Of a stretch of 64,000 bases of DNA, positions 38,242-50,955 are shown piece by piece. The stretch spans positions 1 to 64,000 of the forward strand of contig JACRAF010000004.1 of the NCBI GenBank assembly GCA_016213505.1. Reading direction: 5' to 3'. Under the pieces are notes generated by a model. That model ran no database searches, was not told the DNA's origin, and worked only from the letters and a program-made list of their open reading frames with translations. This stretch comes from Devosia nanyangense. Its GTDB lineage: Bacteria; Pseudomonadota; Alphaproteobacteria; Rhizobiales; Devosiaceae. Made by a program: the position numbers and the translations under genes. The first letter of the stretch is position 1. Each line of letters begins with the position of its first letter.

Positions 38242-38828
38242 GCGGAGCTGCCGGCGCGGCCGAACTGTTCCCGCATATCCGCATCGTCATGGGGATGGTG
38301 GTCGGCCTCGGCATCACCCGGCTGCTGACCGGCGTCGCGGGTCTCATCCAGCATCCGAAGCGGGCCAGGGTCTCGGCCATCCACCTGCTCTGGGCGCTGT
38401 CGATGCTAGTGGCGATGGTGCTGTTCTGGTGGTGGGAATTCGCGCTCTACGAGATCAGCGACTGGTCGTTCGGCATCTTCGCCTTCCTGATCGTCTATGC
38501 CATCTCGCTCTATGTGATGGCGGCGCTCCTGTTTCCCGACGATGTCGACGACTACGACGGCTATGAGGACTTCTTCCTCAAGCGCCGGCACTGGTTCTTC
38601 GCGGTGTTCGGCGCGACCTTCCTGCTCGATGTCGTCGATACGCTGATCAAGGGCGAGCCCTATTTCGACACCCTCGGCGTCGGCTATCTCATCCAGGTGC
38701 CGATCGGCCTGATCCTCGCCGGCATCGCCATCTGGACGGCCGACCGGCGTTATCATCTGGCACTCGTCATCGGTCAGCTCCTCTATCAGGCCTGGTGGGT
38801 CAGCATCCTCTTTTACACGCACACCTGA
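38238..38828 (+). CDS. Integral membrane hypothetical protein
   Basis: 196 residues starting at GTG 38238, which overlaps the upstream stop codon (GTGA). Five or so hydrophobic segments, for example IRIVMGMVVGLGITRLLTGV, LLWALSMLVAMVLFWWWEFA, FGIFAFLIVYAISLYVMAAL and LIQVPIGLILAGIAIW, with an acidic loop (DDVDDYDGYEDF) between. No recognised family. Translational coupling to the MliC-like gene is likely. Confidence 0.75.
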   Translation: MSGAAGAAELFPHIRIVMGMVVGLGITRLLTGVAGLIQHPKRARVSAIHLLWALSMLVAMVLFWWWEFALYEISDWSFGIFAFLIVYAISLYVMAALLFPDDVDDYDGYEDFFLKRRHWFFAVFGATFLLDVVDTLIKGEPYFDTLGVGYLIQVPIGLILAGIAIWTADRRYHLALVIGQLLYQAWWVSILFYTHT

Positions 38829-38845
38829 GCCGCTAAGGTCCCGCC

Positions 38846-39289
38846 ATGCTGCGCGCCACCACTCCCCTCCCGGCCAATCACGGCAAAGGCAAGCCCTTCG
38901 ACCGGCTGACGCTGACGCACGATCAGCGGCGCATCCGTCGCAAGGTGCTGACCCTGCCTAAGGGCGAGGAAGTGATGGTCGATTTCCCCGACGCGGTGAC
39001 GCTCGAGCATTTCGGCGGATTGCTGCTGGAGGATGGCCGCATCGTCGAGATCGTCGCGGCGCCCGAGCCGCTGTTCGAGGTCACCGGCCGCGGCGGCGAG
39101 CACCTGAGCCAGCTCGCCTGGCACATCGGCAACCGACACATGTCGGCGCAGATCGAAAAGAAACGCATCCTGGTGCCGCGCGACCACGTGGCAAAAACCA
39201 TGCTCACCGGCCTCGGCGCCGAGGTGCGCGAGGTGGTCGAGACCTTCTCGCCCGAGCGCGGCGCCTATCACGATCACGCGGCGCATTGA
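38846..39289 (+). CDS. ureE: Urease accessory protein UreE
   Basis: 147-residue nickel metallochaperone. The N-terminal domain includes FDRLTLTHDQRRIRRKVLTL; the C-terminal domain has AWHIGNRHMSAQIE with conserved His and ends with a short His-containing tail YHDHAAH that should bind Ni. It overlaps ureF by one base. It follows 3 kb of non-urease genes after ureC. Confidence 0.95.
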   Translation: MLRATTPLPANHGKGKPFDRLTLTHDQRRIRRKVLTLPKGEEVMVDFPDAVTLEHFGGLLLEDGRIVEIVAAPEPLFEVTGRGGEHLSQLAWHIGNRHMSAQIEKKRILVPRDHVAKTMLTGLGAEVREVVETFSPERGAYHDHAAH

Positions 39290-39945
39290 TGACCGAGACC
39301 GCGGCCCTGCAGAAGCTGCTGACCTGGCTGTCGCCGGCGTTTCCGGTTGGCGCCTTTGCCTGGTCGCAGGGGCTGGAAACAGCGATCGCCGACGGACGGG
39401 TGAAGGTCGCAGCCGACCTGAGGGACTGGATCGGCGGCTCGCTCGCGCATGGCGGCCTCAGGACCGACGCGATCATTCTGGCGCACGCACATCGCGGCGC
39501 CAACGACTCCGCCCAATTGCAGGACCTCGCGGACCTCGCCTTCGCCCTCACCGCTGCCGCCGAGCGCCACATGGAGACGGCGCTCACCGGCGAGGCCTTC
39601 GCCATCGCGGCCCGCGCCTGGCCGTCGGACGTGTTTGCGCGGCTGCCGCAGCCCTGCCCCTACCCGGTCGCGGTCGGCGCCGTCGCCGCCGCCCACGGCA
39701 TCGGCCTCCATGACACTGTGCTAGGTTATGTCACGGCGGCCGTGCATGGCCAGGTCTCGGTCGCGGTGCGGCTCGTGCCGCTCGGGCAGACGGCGGGGCT
39801 CCAGGTGATGGCCGGGCTCGAACCCGCCATCGCGGGGCTGGCCGCGGCGACGGCGAGCCTCGACGCCATCGGCGGCATTGCGTATGCCGCCGACATCGCG
39901 CAGATGCGCCACGAAACCATTGGAACGCGAGTCTTCCGCTCATGA
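39289..39945 (+). CDS. ureF: Urease accessory protein UreF
   Basis: 218-residue helical protein that links UreD-urease to Ure[21 protein letters not shown] (about 15-34) is the signature, followed by [12 protein letters not shown] and [18 protein letters not shown] 39289 overlaps the ureE stop. The stop overlaps the ATG of the next small gene. Confidence 0.95.
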   Translation: MTETAALQKLLTWLSPAFPVGAFAWSQGLETAIADGRVKVAADLRDWIGGSLAHGGLRTDAIILAHAHRGANDSAQLQDLADLAFALTAAAERHMETALTGEAFAIAARAWPSDVFARLPQPCPYPVAVGAVAAAHGIGLHDTVLGYVTAAVHGQVSVAVRLVPLGQTAGLQVMAGLEPAIAGLAAATASLDAIGGIAYAADIAQMRHETIGTRVFRS

Positions 39946-40369
39946 ACATGCTCGCCGGCGCGCTGACCTTCGTACCGCTTCTCACCATCGCCTTCGCGCA
40001 CTTTGTCTGGGCCCTGGGCAGCACCTGGCCGATCCGCAACGAGCAGCTGCTGGTGCAGACCGTGTTCGGCGCGCCAGGCGCGACGAAAATGCCCAACCGG
40101 CTGCTGACCTTCGTGATCGCCGTGCTGCTGCTGGCCGCCGGCATCATCGCGCTGTCGCTCGCCGACCACACCAGCGGCGGCATCGGCCTGACTGTCGTCG
40201 GCGCAGTGCTGGCCCTGGTCTTTCTCGGCCGCGGAGTCCTGGGGTACACTGCGCAATGGCGCGCCCGCTTTCCGGTCGAGCCGTTCGCCACGCTCGACCG
40301 CAGGAACTACTCGCCGCTGTCCCTGTGGATCGGCGTAGGGTTCCTCATCCTCGTCGTCATGAGGCTCTC

Positions 40370-40373
<4 letters not shown>
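39942..40373 (+). CDS. DUF3995 domain-containing membrane protein
   Basis: 143 residues with four hydrophobic segments ([70 protein letters not shown]). The first segment carries the DUF3995 signature [11 protein letters not shown]. Function is unknown. Its ATG and stop overlap the neighbouring ureF and ureG by four bases each, so it is an integral part of the ureFG message. Nickel or urea-related function is conceivable but untested. Confidence 0.8.
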
Positions 40374-41002
<629 letters not shown>

Positions 41003-41021
41003 GGACGTCCCCTACTTCCGG

Positions 41022-41471
41022 ATGCGGCGCGACCTCGGCGCGCCGATCATGCCGGCGCCGCTGCCGCCGGGCGTGGTCCTGGTTCCGTTCGATGAACGCA
41101 TCGCTCCCGCCTGCCGAGAGCTGATGAACCGGGTCTATGCCGAAGGCTTCGGCGACGCCGTCCCCTTCGAAACGTGGTGGCCGAGGCTCGTAGCCGACCC
41201 CGACTTCGATCCGGCGCTCTGCTACGTCGCCGCGAATGGCGCCGCTGTCGTCGGCTACTGTCAGACCTGGATCGAACCCTTCATCAAGGACCTCGTCGTC
41301 GATCGCGCATTCCGCCGGTCTGGCCTTGGTGCTGCGCTGATGATCCAAGCCCTCACGACCTATGCGGCCCGCAACGAATCCTTCGTCGACCTCAAGACCG
41401 ACGTCGACAATCTCGTCGCCCAGTCGCTCTACCGGCGGCTCGGCTTCGTTGTCGTCGAACGCGTCGGATGA
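41022..41471 (+). CDS. GNAT family N-acetyltransferase
   Basis: 149-residue acetyltransferase with the acetyl-CoA binding motif VVDRAFRRSGLGAALMIQAL at about 86-105 and the late strand LYRRLGFVVVERV. The start is uncertain: ATG 41022 lies 19 bp after the ureG stop; 41049 is a second ATG in frame. Substrate unknown. It is the last gene in the urease direction before a terminator-like hairpin. Confidence 0.82.
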   Translation: MRRDLGAPIMPAPLPPGVVLVPFDERIAPACRELMNRVYAEGFGDAVPFETWWPRLVADPDFDPALCYVAANGAAVVGYCQTWIEPFIKDLVVDRAFRRSGLGAALMIQALTTYAARNESFVDLKTDVDNLVAQSLYRRLGFVVVERVG

Positions 41472-41476
41472 CGAAA

Positions 41477-41500
41477 CGCCGGGCGGTTGCCCGCCCGGCG
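41477..41500 (-). terminator. Terminator hairpin between GNAT and exported protein genes
   Basis: CGCCGGGCGG and CCGCCCGGCG form a perfect 10-bp stem with a 4-nt loop. On the minus strand TTTCGTC follows, so it ends the transcript of the gene at 41527; the plus-strand side is GC-rich and has no T tract. Confidence 0.7.
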
Positions 41501-41526
41501 CTCGGAGCATCGTCGGGTCGGATGCG

Positions 41527-41934
41527 TCAGTAGAGGAACACGTCGACCTTGTGTCCGGTGTCGGTGATCGCGATCACCCGCGACACGTCGAGCTTGTTCT
41601 TGGAGAACCACGCCTTCAGCATCGCATCGGCGTCGATCGCGGCGCGGAACTTGACGAGATCGGCCGACATCCTGGTGTCGGCCTCGCCGACCAGCTTGAG
41701 ATCGGCAGGGGTGTAGAGCGTCTTGGTGTCGAAGACGTTGACGCTCGCGGCGCCCTCGAGCAGCTTCAGATCGGCCTTGCTCCATTTGCCGATGACGGCG
41801 TCGAGAGAGGTCACGGGAACGATGTCGGCGCTGGTGCCCATCACCACCGTCGCGGTATCGACCGCGGCGAGGACGGGAACGGCAGACATGGCCGCGATCA
41901 GCACGGCCGCCGACACTTTCAGCATCGGGTTCAT
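41527..41934 (-). CDS. Small exported protein with shared C-terminal module
   Basis: 135 residues. Signal peptide KVSAAVLIAAMSAVPVLAA; mature region begins VDTATVVMGTSAD. The C-terminal 39 residues (AAIDADAMLKAWFSKNKLD, VIAITDTGHKVDVFLY) match the ends of the proteins at 24917-25459 and 23779-24657. A middle portion, LDAVIGKWSKADLKLLEG, also lines up weakly. GGAG lies about six bases before ATG 41934. Function unknown. Confidence 0.82.
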   Translation of the reverse strand: MNPMLKVSAAVLIAAMSAVPVLAAVDTATVVMGTSADIVPVTSLDAVIGKWSKADLKLLEGAASVNVFDTKTLYTPADLKLVGEADTRMSADLVKFRAAIDADAMLKAWFSKNKLDVSRVIAITDTGHKVDVFLY

Positions 41935-42065
41935 TTGAGTCTCCATAGATCGGAATTCGGCCCCGGTTATCCAGCGGCCATCGACGCGGCATCGCGCCGA
42001 CGGGCGGGATGTCGCTCCCGCTTCGCGGCGCAATTTCGCTCCGCTCGGGGTCTCATTTCGACAGG

Positions 42066-42086
42066 ATGACGCCGCAATTGCGTCAT
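42066..42086. promoter_or_regulatory. ATGACGC/GCGTCAT palindrome upstream of the small exported protein
   Basis: ATGACGC (42066-42072) and GCGTCAT (42080-42086) are perfect 7-bp inverted repeats with a 7-bp spacer; a further ATGACG is at 42104-42109. It lies about 130 bp before the start of the minus-strand gene at 41934. Probably an operator; the binding factor is not known. Confidence 0.4.
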
Positions 42087-42170
42087 TTTGAACCGGTCGA
42101 AAAATGACGTTCTTGTCACCTGCGCGTAACGATTTGGCCATGTGCAACGACCGCCTCGCGGCACCCGGCG

Positions 42171-44378
42171 CTACACCGATTTGGGCGGCGGCACTTCGAG
42201 CGGTGGCGCCGGCGGCACCTCGACCGGGACCGGCGCGGGTGGCGTTTCCGCGGGCGGCACTTCGACAGGCGCCGGCGGCTCCTGCTCCGGCGGCCCAGAC
42301 GGCGGCACGCCCACGGGCTCCTGCTCCGGCGATGGCGACGGGACGGGCGGAAGGTCCGGCGGATCGTCCGAGACCTGCGCCCGGATCAGCGCCACCACCG
42401 AACGCGGCGGCAGGAAGATCGTGCTGCCGGTGAACGGCGCCGGAGTCTTGTCGTCGGACAGCAGGCCAACGACCCACTCGCCCGGAGGCAATATGGCCAG
42501 CACCGCCTCGGCATGCCGGTTGAACCACACCAGCACTTCGTCGTCCGTGGTCGTGAGGTGCATGCCGAGCACCGACTGGCCGGCATGGCTCCAGTCGGCG
42601 CCTTTCATCTCGTGCCCCGCCTGATGCCACCAGACCACGTCGCGCAGACCGTGCCGTTGCTGCCCGCTGAGGAAATGGTCGCGGGTCAGCGCCGGGTGCG
42701 CCTTGCGGAAGGCATGGATCGCGGCGACGTAGTCGACCAGCGCGCCGTCGGCGTTCTCCCAGTCGACCCAGGTGATCTCATTGTCCTGCGCATAGGCGTT
42801 GTTGTTGCCCTGCTGCGTCCGGCCCATCTCGTCGCCTTGCTGAAGCAGCGGCAGACCGCGCGACACGAACAGGGTGGCGAGCAGGGCGCGAACGTCGCGG
42901 CGACGGGCGGCGCTTATCGCCGGATCGTCGGTCGGCCCCTCGGCGCCGCAGTTCCACGACGAATTGTTGTTGTTGCCATCGCGGTTGCCTTCGCCGTTCG
43001 CTTCGTTGTGCTTGTGGCTGTAGGACACGAGATCGGCAAGCGTGAAGCCGTCATGCACGGCGAGGAAGTTGACCCCGGCGCTCGGCTTGCGGCCGGCGAA
43101 ATTGTAAATTTCGGCGGAGCCCGCGACCTTACCCGCCAGCGCCCCGACATGGCGCGGCTCGCCGCGCCAGAAATCGCGGATTTCGTCGCGATAGGTATCG
43201 TTCCACTCGCGGAATTCCTTGCCGAACCTGCCCACGCCGTAGCCGCCCGGGCCGGGGTCCCATGGCTCAGCCACGAGGATGCTCTTGCTCAGCAGCGGAT
43301 CGGCTTTGATCATCTGCAGCATCCTGGCATCGGGGTTGAATCCCGGCTCGCGCCCGAGCACGGTCGCCAGATCGAAGCGGAAGCCGGAGACACCCGTTTC
43401 CTCAACCCAGAAACGCAGGCTTTCGATGACCAGGCGCTGCGTCGCCGGGTGGTCGCAGCGCAGCGTGTTTCCGGTGCCCGAATCGTTGACCAGGTGCTGC
43501 TTGCCGTCGACCTCGACGTGACGGTAATAGGCTCGCGCATCGAGCCCCTTGAGGCTCAGCACTGGACCCAGCGCGTCGCCCTCGCCGGTGTGGTTGTAAA
43601 CAACATCGAGGATGATTGAAATGCCGTTCCGGCGGTAGAGGTCGGTGAGGCCGCGCAGTTCCTGCGGGCCGCGCGGAGCCAGTCGCGGGTCGATGGCGAA
43701 ATAGCTGACCGGGTTGTAGCCCCAGGCATTGGTCAGGCCCAGCGCCGGCAGATGCCCATCGTCGATGAAGGCGGCAATCGGCATCAACTCAACGCAGTCG
43801 ACGCCGAGAAACTTGAGATGGTCGATGACGCGGCGCGTCGACAACCCCGCGATGGTGCCGCGCAGCGGTCCCTGCACGGACGGGTGGCGCGTGGTGAAGC
43901 CGCGCACGTTGAGCTCGTACATCAGGCTCGGCGGCTTGCGGCGCGGCGCCGCCGGCCGGTTGAGGTTGGGGCTGCCGACCACTGCCTTGGGCACCAGCGG
44001 CGCCGTGTCCTCGCCATCGGCGCGCGGCAGGCGCAGCCGCGGCGAGCGGACGAACACCCGGTCGAGCCGGCGCGCATAGGGATCGACCAGCAGCTTGTTC
44101 GGATCGAAATAGAGACCTTGCTCGGGATCGTAGGGGCCATCGGCGCGCAATCCGTATTTGGCGCCCGGCCCGAGCCCCGCGATCAGGCCGTGATGGATAT
44201 TGTCGTCGTGCCCATCGAGCTCGACCCGGGTGATCTCGTGGTCGGCCTCGTCGTAGACCGAGACGTAGAGAGCCGATGCAGTCTCCGAATAGACGGCAAA
44301 GTTGATGCCCTCGGCCGTGACCGTGGCGCCGAGCTTTTCGGCGCTGCCGCTATGCGGAACGAGTTGCGGTTTCACCAC
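42171..44378 (-). CDS. glgX: Glycogen debranching enzyme GlgX with proline-rich C-terminal tail
   Basis: About 735 residues if started at GTG 44378. Residues 15-100 are an isoamylase-type CBM48 (AEGINFAVYSETASALYVSV). The GH13 core has DVVYNHTGEG, nucleophile Asp in GFRFDLATVLGR, acid Glu in ILVAEPWDPG and Asp in FLAVHDGFTLADL. It debranches phosphorylase-limited glycogen. An upstream start (44516 or 44504) would overlap pgm by more than 110 bp and read S/P/T-rich out-of-frame sequence, so I prefer the GTG 10 nt after the pgm stop. The last about 70 residues are a Pro/Glu/Val-rich tail, absent from typical GlgX. Confidence 0.9.
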   Translation of the reverse strand: MVKPQLVPHSGSAEKLGATVTAEGINFAVYSETASALYVSVYDEADHEITRVELDGHDDNIHHGLIAGLGPGAKYGLRADGPYDPEQGLYFDPNKLLVDPYARRLDRVFVRSPRLRLPRADGEDTAPLVPKAVVGSPNLNRPAAPRRKPPSLMYELNVRGFTTRHPSVQGPLRGTIAGLSTRRVIDHLKFLGVDCVELMPIAAFIDDGHLPALGLTNAWGYNPVSYFAIDPRLAPRGPQELRGLTDLYRRNGISIILDVVYNHTGEGDALGPVLSLKGLDARAYYRHVEVDGKQHLVNDSGTGNTLRCDHPATQRLVIESLRFWVEETGVSGFRFDLATVLGREPGFNPDARMLQMIKADPLLSKSILVAEPWDPGPGGYGVGRFGKEFREWNDTYRDEIRDFWRGEPRHVGALAGKVAGSAEIYNFAGRKPSAGVNFLAVHDGFTLADLVSYSHKHNEANGEGNRDGNNNNSSWNCGAEGPTDDPAISAARRRDVRALLATLFVSRGLPLLQQGDEMGRTQQGNNNAYAQDNEITWVDWENADGALVDYVAAIHAFRKAHPALTRDHFLSGQQRHGLRDVVWWHQAGHEMKGADWSHAGQSVLGMHLTTTDDEVLVWFNRHAEAVLAILPPGEWVVGLLSDDKTPAPFTGSTIFLPPRSVVALIRAQVSDDPPDLPPVPSPSPEQEPVGVPPSGPPEQEPPAPVEVPPAETPPAPVPVEVPPAPPLEVPPPKSV

Positions 44379-44388
44379 GCCGAAAAAC

Positions 44389-47460
<3,072 letters not shown>

Positions 47461-47464
<4 letters not shown>

Positions 47465-48732
47465 CGGCTGGCCTGGTACTTGTCGAGCATGGGTTGGGTG
47501 ATCAGCGTCACCCCCTCATCGGTGCGCCGGAACCAGCGCTTGTCGAACTCCGGATCCTCGCCGACGACCAGCCCCTCCGGGATGTTGACGCCGCGATCGA
47601 GCACGACCTTCCTCAGCCGCGCCCCCCGCCCAATGGTGCAATAGGGCAGCACCACCGCCTCGTGCAGCTCCGAATAGGAGTGGACGCGCGACCCCGTCGA
47701 CAGCAGCGTCTTGATCAGCGAGCCGCCCGAAATGATGCAGTCGCCCGAGACCAGCGAGTTCACCGCCGAGCCGCGCCGGCCCTCGAAATCGTGCACGAAC
47801 TTGGCCGGCGGCGTGATCTCGGCAAACGTCCAGATCGGCCAGTCGCGATCATAGAGATCGAGCTGGGGGGCCACGTCGCAGAGATCGATATTGGCCTTCC
47901 AGTAGGCATCGATCGTGCCGACGTCGCGCCAGTAGGCGACCTCCTCGTTGGCCGAGCGGACGCAGGAGCGCGGGAACCGGTGCGCCCAGGCCGAGCCGTT
48001 CTTGACGATGTAGGGGATGATGTCCTTGCCGAAATCGCGCTGCGAGCCTTCCGTCGCCGCGTCGCGCCGCAATTGCTCCATCAGGAAGCGCGTCTCGAAC
48101 ACATAGATGCCCATCGAGGCGAGCGCGTAATCCGGATTGTCGGGGATGCCGGGCGGATCCTTCGGCTTCTCGACGAAATCGACGACGCGGTCGCGCCCAT
48201 CGACATGCATCACGCCGAAGCCGGTCGCCTCCATGCGCGGCACTTCGAGGCAACCGATGGTGACATCGGCGCCGGTGTCGACGTGCTGGCGAAGCATGAT
48301 CTCGTAGTCCATCTTGTAGATGTGGTCGCCGGCGAGCAGCACGATGTAACGCGGGCCATAATCCTCGATGATGTCCATGTTCTGGTACACCGCGTCGGCC
48401 GTGCCCTCGTACCACTGCGTCTCGGAAACGCGCTGGCTCGCCGGCAACACGTCGAAGCTCTCGTTTCGCTCGGTCCTGAGGAAGTTCCAGCCGCGCTGCA
48501 GGTGCCGGATCAGGCTGTGCGCCTGGTATTGCGTGGCCACTGAGATGCGGCGGATGCCGGAGTTCAGTGCGTTCGACAGCGCGAAGTCGATGATGCGGGA
48601 TTTGCCGCCGAAATACACGGCCGGCTTGGCGCGACGATCGGTAAGATCGTAAAGCCGCGTGCCGCGCCCCCCCGCCAGCACGTAAGCCATCGCCTCGCGA
48701 GCCAGCGGCGACGGTGTCCGGTAGTCTGCCAT
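47461..48732 (-). CDS. glgC: Glucose-1-phosphate adenylyltransferase
   Basis: 423-residue ADP-glucose pyrophosphorylase, the committed step of glycogen synthesis. Nucleotide-binding [20 protein letters not shown] (about 16-35), [11 protein letters not shown] (catalytic Asp), FVEKPKDPP and the C-terminal left-handed helix part [17 protein letters not shown] are present. The arginine/lysine-rich N-terminus fits allosteric control, probably fructose-6-phosphate/pyruvate type in this lineage. Stop overlaps glgA by 4 bases. Confidence 0.97.
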
Positions 48733-48753
48733 ATCTGCCTCCTCACGCCCGGC

Positions 48754-50943
48754 TCAGTCCGGGTCGTATTTCAAGATCAACGTCGCCAGCGGCGGCAGAT
48801 AGAGATCTGCGTAGGCTGGGTGTCCGGGTCCCTCGTTCTTGTGCGCCACCACCTTGCCCTGATTGCCGGTGTTGGACCCCGCGTACCAGGCGGCGTCGGT
48901 GTTGATGCGCTCGCTCCATTGCCCCTCCCTGGGCATTGGAACACGATAGTTGTCGCGCGGCACCGGCGTCATGTTGGCAACGACGACGATCGGGTTGGCC
49001 CCGTTCGACCGCCGCACCCACGCGAACACCGAGTTGGCGTGGTCGTTGCCGATCAGCCACTCGAACCCCTCCGGTTCGTTGTCGCGGCCGTGCAGCGCCG
49101 CCAGCTCGCGATAGGCGCCGTTGAGGTCGACGATCAGCCGCCGCACGCCCTCGTGCATGCCGGCATCGAGCAGCCACCAATCGAGCCCCTTGGCCTCGCT
49201 CCACTCCTCGCGCTGCGCGAACTCCTGGCCCATGAACAACAGCTTCTTGCCTGGCCACGCCCACATGAAGGCATAGTAGGCGCGCAGTGCCGCGAACTGC
49301 TGCCAGTCGTCGCCGCCCATCTTGGAGATCAGCGAGCCCTTGCCGTGCACCACCTCGTCGTGGCTGAGCGGCAACACGAAGTTCTCGGTGAACGCATAGA
49401 GCGCCGCGAACGTCATGTCGTTGTGATGGTAGCGCCGGTGAATGGGGTTGCGCGCCATGTAGCGCAACGTGTCGTTCATGAACCCCATGTTCCACTTGAA
49501 GCCGAAACCCAGCCCGCCCGCGTAGGCGGGGGCCGAAACCCCGCTCCAGGCCGTCGACTCCTCGGCGATCATCAAGGCACCCGGATGCAGGCGATAGACC
49601 TCGGCATTGACGCGCTGCAGGAACGCCACCGCCTCGAGGTTGTGGTTGCCGCCGAACTGGTTCGGCACCCACTGGCCGGGCTGCCGCGAATAATCGAGAT
49701 AGAGCATCGAGGCCACCGCGTCGACGCGCAGACCGTCGACGTGGAACTCCTCGAACCAATAGAGCGCGTTGTTGGTAAGGAAGGCGGAAACCTCCTTGCG
49801 CCCGAAATTGAATATCGCCGTGTTCCAGTCGGGGTGGTAGCCCTGCCGCGGATCGGCATGCTCGTAGAGCGCCGTTCCATCGAAACGGGCGAGCCCGTGC
49901 TCGTCGGTCGGAAAATGCGCCGGCACCCAGTCGAGGATGATGCCGATACCGGCCTTGTGCGCCACATCGATGAAGCGCTTGAAGCCGGCCGGATCGCCGA
50001 ACCGTGCCGTCGGCGAATAGAGCCCGGTCGGCTGGTAGCCCCAGCTCGGATCGAACGGATGCTCGGAGATCGGCAGCAGCTCGATATGGGTGAACCCCAT
50101 GTCCTTGACATAGGGAATGAGCTGCTCGGCGAACTGGTCGTAGCTCATGAAGCTGCCGTCGGCGCGCTTTCGCCAGGAGCCCAGATGGACCTCGTAGATC
50201 GAGATCGGCGTCCGCCGCCAGTCCTTCTTGCCGCGCGCCTCGAGATATTTCGCGTCGGTCCAGTCGAACCGCGCCAGATCGGCGACGACCGAGGCCGTCT
50301 TCGGCCTCAGTTCCGATTGCCGCGCGAACGGATCGGCCTTCAGCGGCAGCAGTTTGCCGTCCTGCCCGACGATCTCGTATTTGTAGATCGTCCCCGGCCC
50401 GACAACCGGGATGAACACCTCCCAGATACCGGTCTCGAAGCGATTGCGCATCGGGTGGGCGCGGCCGTCCCAGTCGTTGAACGGCCCCACCACCGAGACC
50501 CGCCGCGCGTTCGGCGCCCAGACGGCAAAGTGCACGCCCGCCACGCCTTCGAACTCGATCGCGTGGGCGCCCAGCTTGTCGAACAGCCGAAGGTGCGTCC
50601 CCTCGTTGATGTAGTAGTCGTCCATCGGTCCGAGCACCGGGCCGAAACTGTAGGGATCATAGACATCCCATTCGCCGCCGGCGTTCCTGGCGCGGTAGCG
50701 GATCGGCTGGCGCTGGTCGATCGCGACCTTGCCCTCGAAGAAGCCCTCGGCGTGCCGCTGGATCAGATCGCCGAGCGGGCGGCCATCGCGCGTGAAGGCC
50801 GCGACGTTGTCGGCGTGCGGGATGAAGGCGCGGACGACCCAAATATCGTCGGGCTGCTGCAGGCCGAGCACGGCAAAGGGGTCGGCGTGCTGCCCCTTGA
50901 CGATCGCCTCCACTTCCTGCGGATCAGCCTGCCAGTTCTCCAC
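48754..50943 (-). CDS. glgB: 1,4-alpha-glucan branching enzyme
   Basis: 729-residue GH13 branching enzyme with an N-terminal CBM48 pair (VHFAVWAPNARRVSVVG) and the catalytic (beta/alpha)8 barrel. DWVPAHFPTDEHGL (about 330), nucleophile Asp in GLRVDAVASMLYLDYSR, acid Glu in MIAEESTAWSGV and LPLSHDEVVHGKGSL complete the active site. It creates alpha-1,6 branches in glycogen. Only 12 bp separate it from glgP, so it is cotranscribed. Confidence 0.97.
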   Translation of the reverse strand: MENWQADPQEVEAIVKGQHADPFAVLGLQQPDDIWVVRAFIPHADNVAAFTRDGRPLGDLIQRHAEGFFEGKVAIDQRQPIRYRARNAGGEWDVYDPYSFGPVLGPMDDYYINEGTHLRLFDKLGAHAIEFEGVAGVHFAVWAPNARRVSVVGPFNDWDGRAHPMRNRFETGIWEVFIPVVGPGTIYKYEIVGQDGKLLPLKADPFARQSELRPKTASVVADLARFDWTDAKYLEARGKKDWRRTPISIYEVHLGSWRKRADGSFMSYDQFAEQLIPYVKDMGFTHIELLPISEHPFDPSWGYQPTGLYSPTARFGDPAGFKRFIDVAHKAGIGIILDWVPAHFPTDEHGLARFDGTALYEHADPRQGYHPDWNTAIFNFGRKEVSAFLTNNALYWFEEFHVDGLRVDAVASMLYLDYSRQPGQWVPNQFGGNHNLEAVAFLQRVNAEVYRLHPGALMIAEESTAWSGVSAPAYAGGLGFGFKWNMGFMNDTLRYMARNPIHRRYHHNDMTFAALYAFTENFVLPLSHDEVVHGKGSLISKMGGDDWQQFAALRAYYAFMWAWPGKKLLFMGQEFAQREEWSEAKGLDWWLLDAGMHEGVRRLIVDLNGAYRELAALHGRDNEPEGFEWLIGNDHANSVFAWVRRSNGANPIVVVANMTPVPRDNYRVPMPREGQWSERINTDAAWYAGSNTGNQGKVVAHKNEGPGHPAYADLYLPPLATLILKYDPD

Positions 50944-50955
50944 CCGGTGTGCCCC

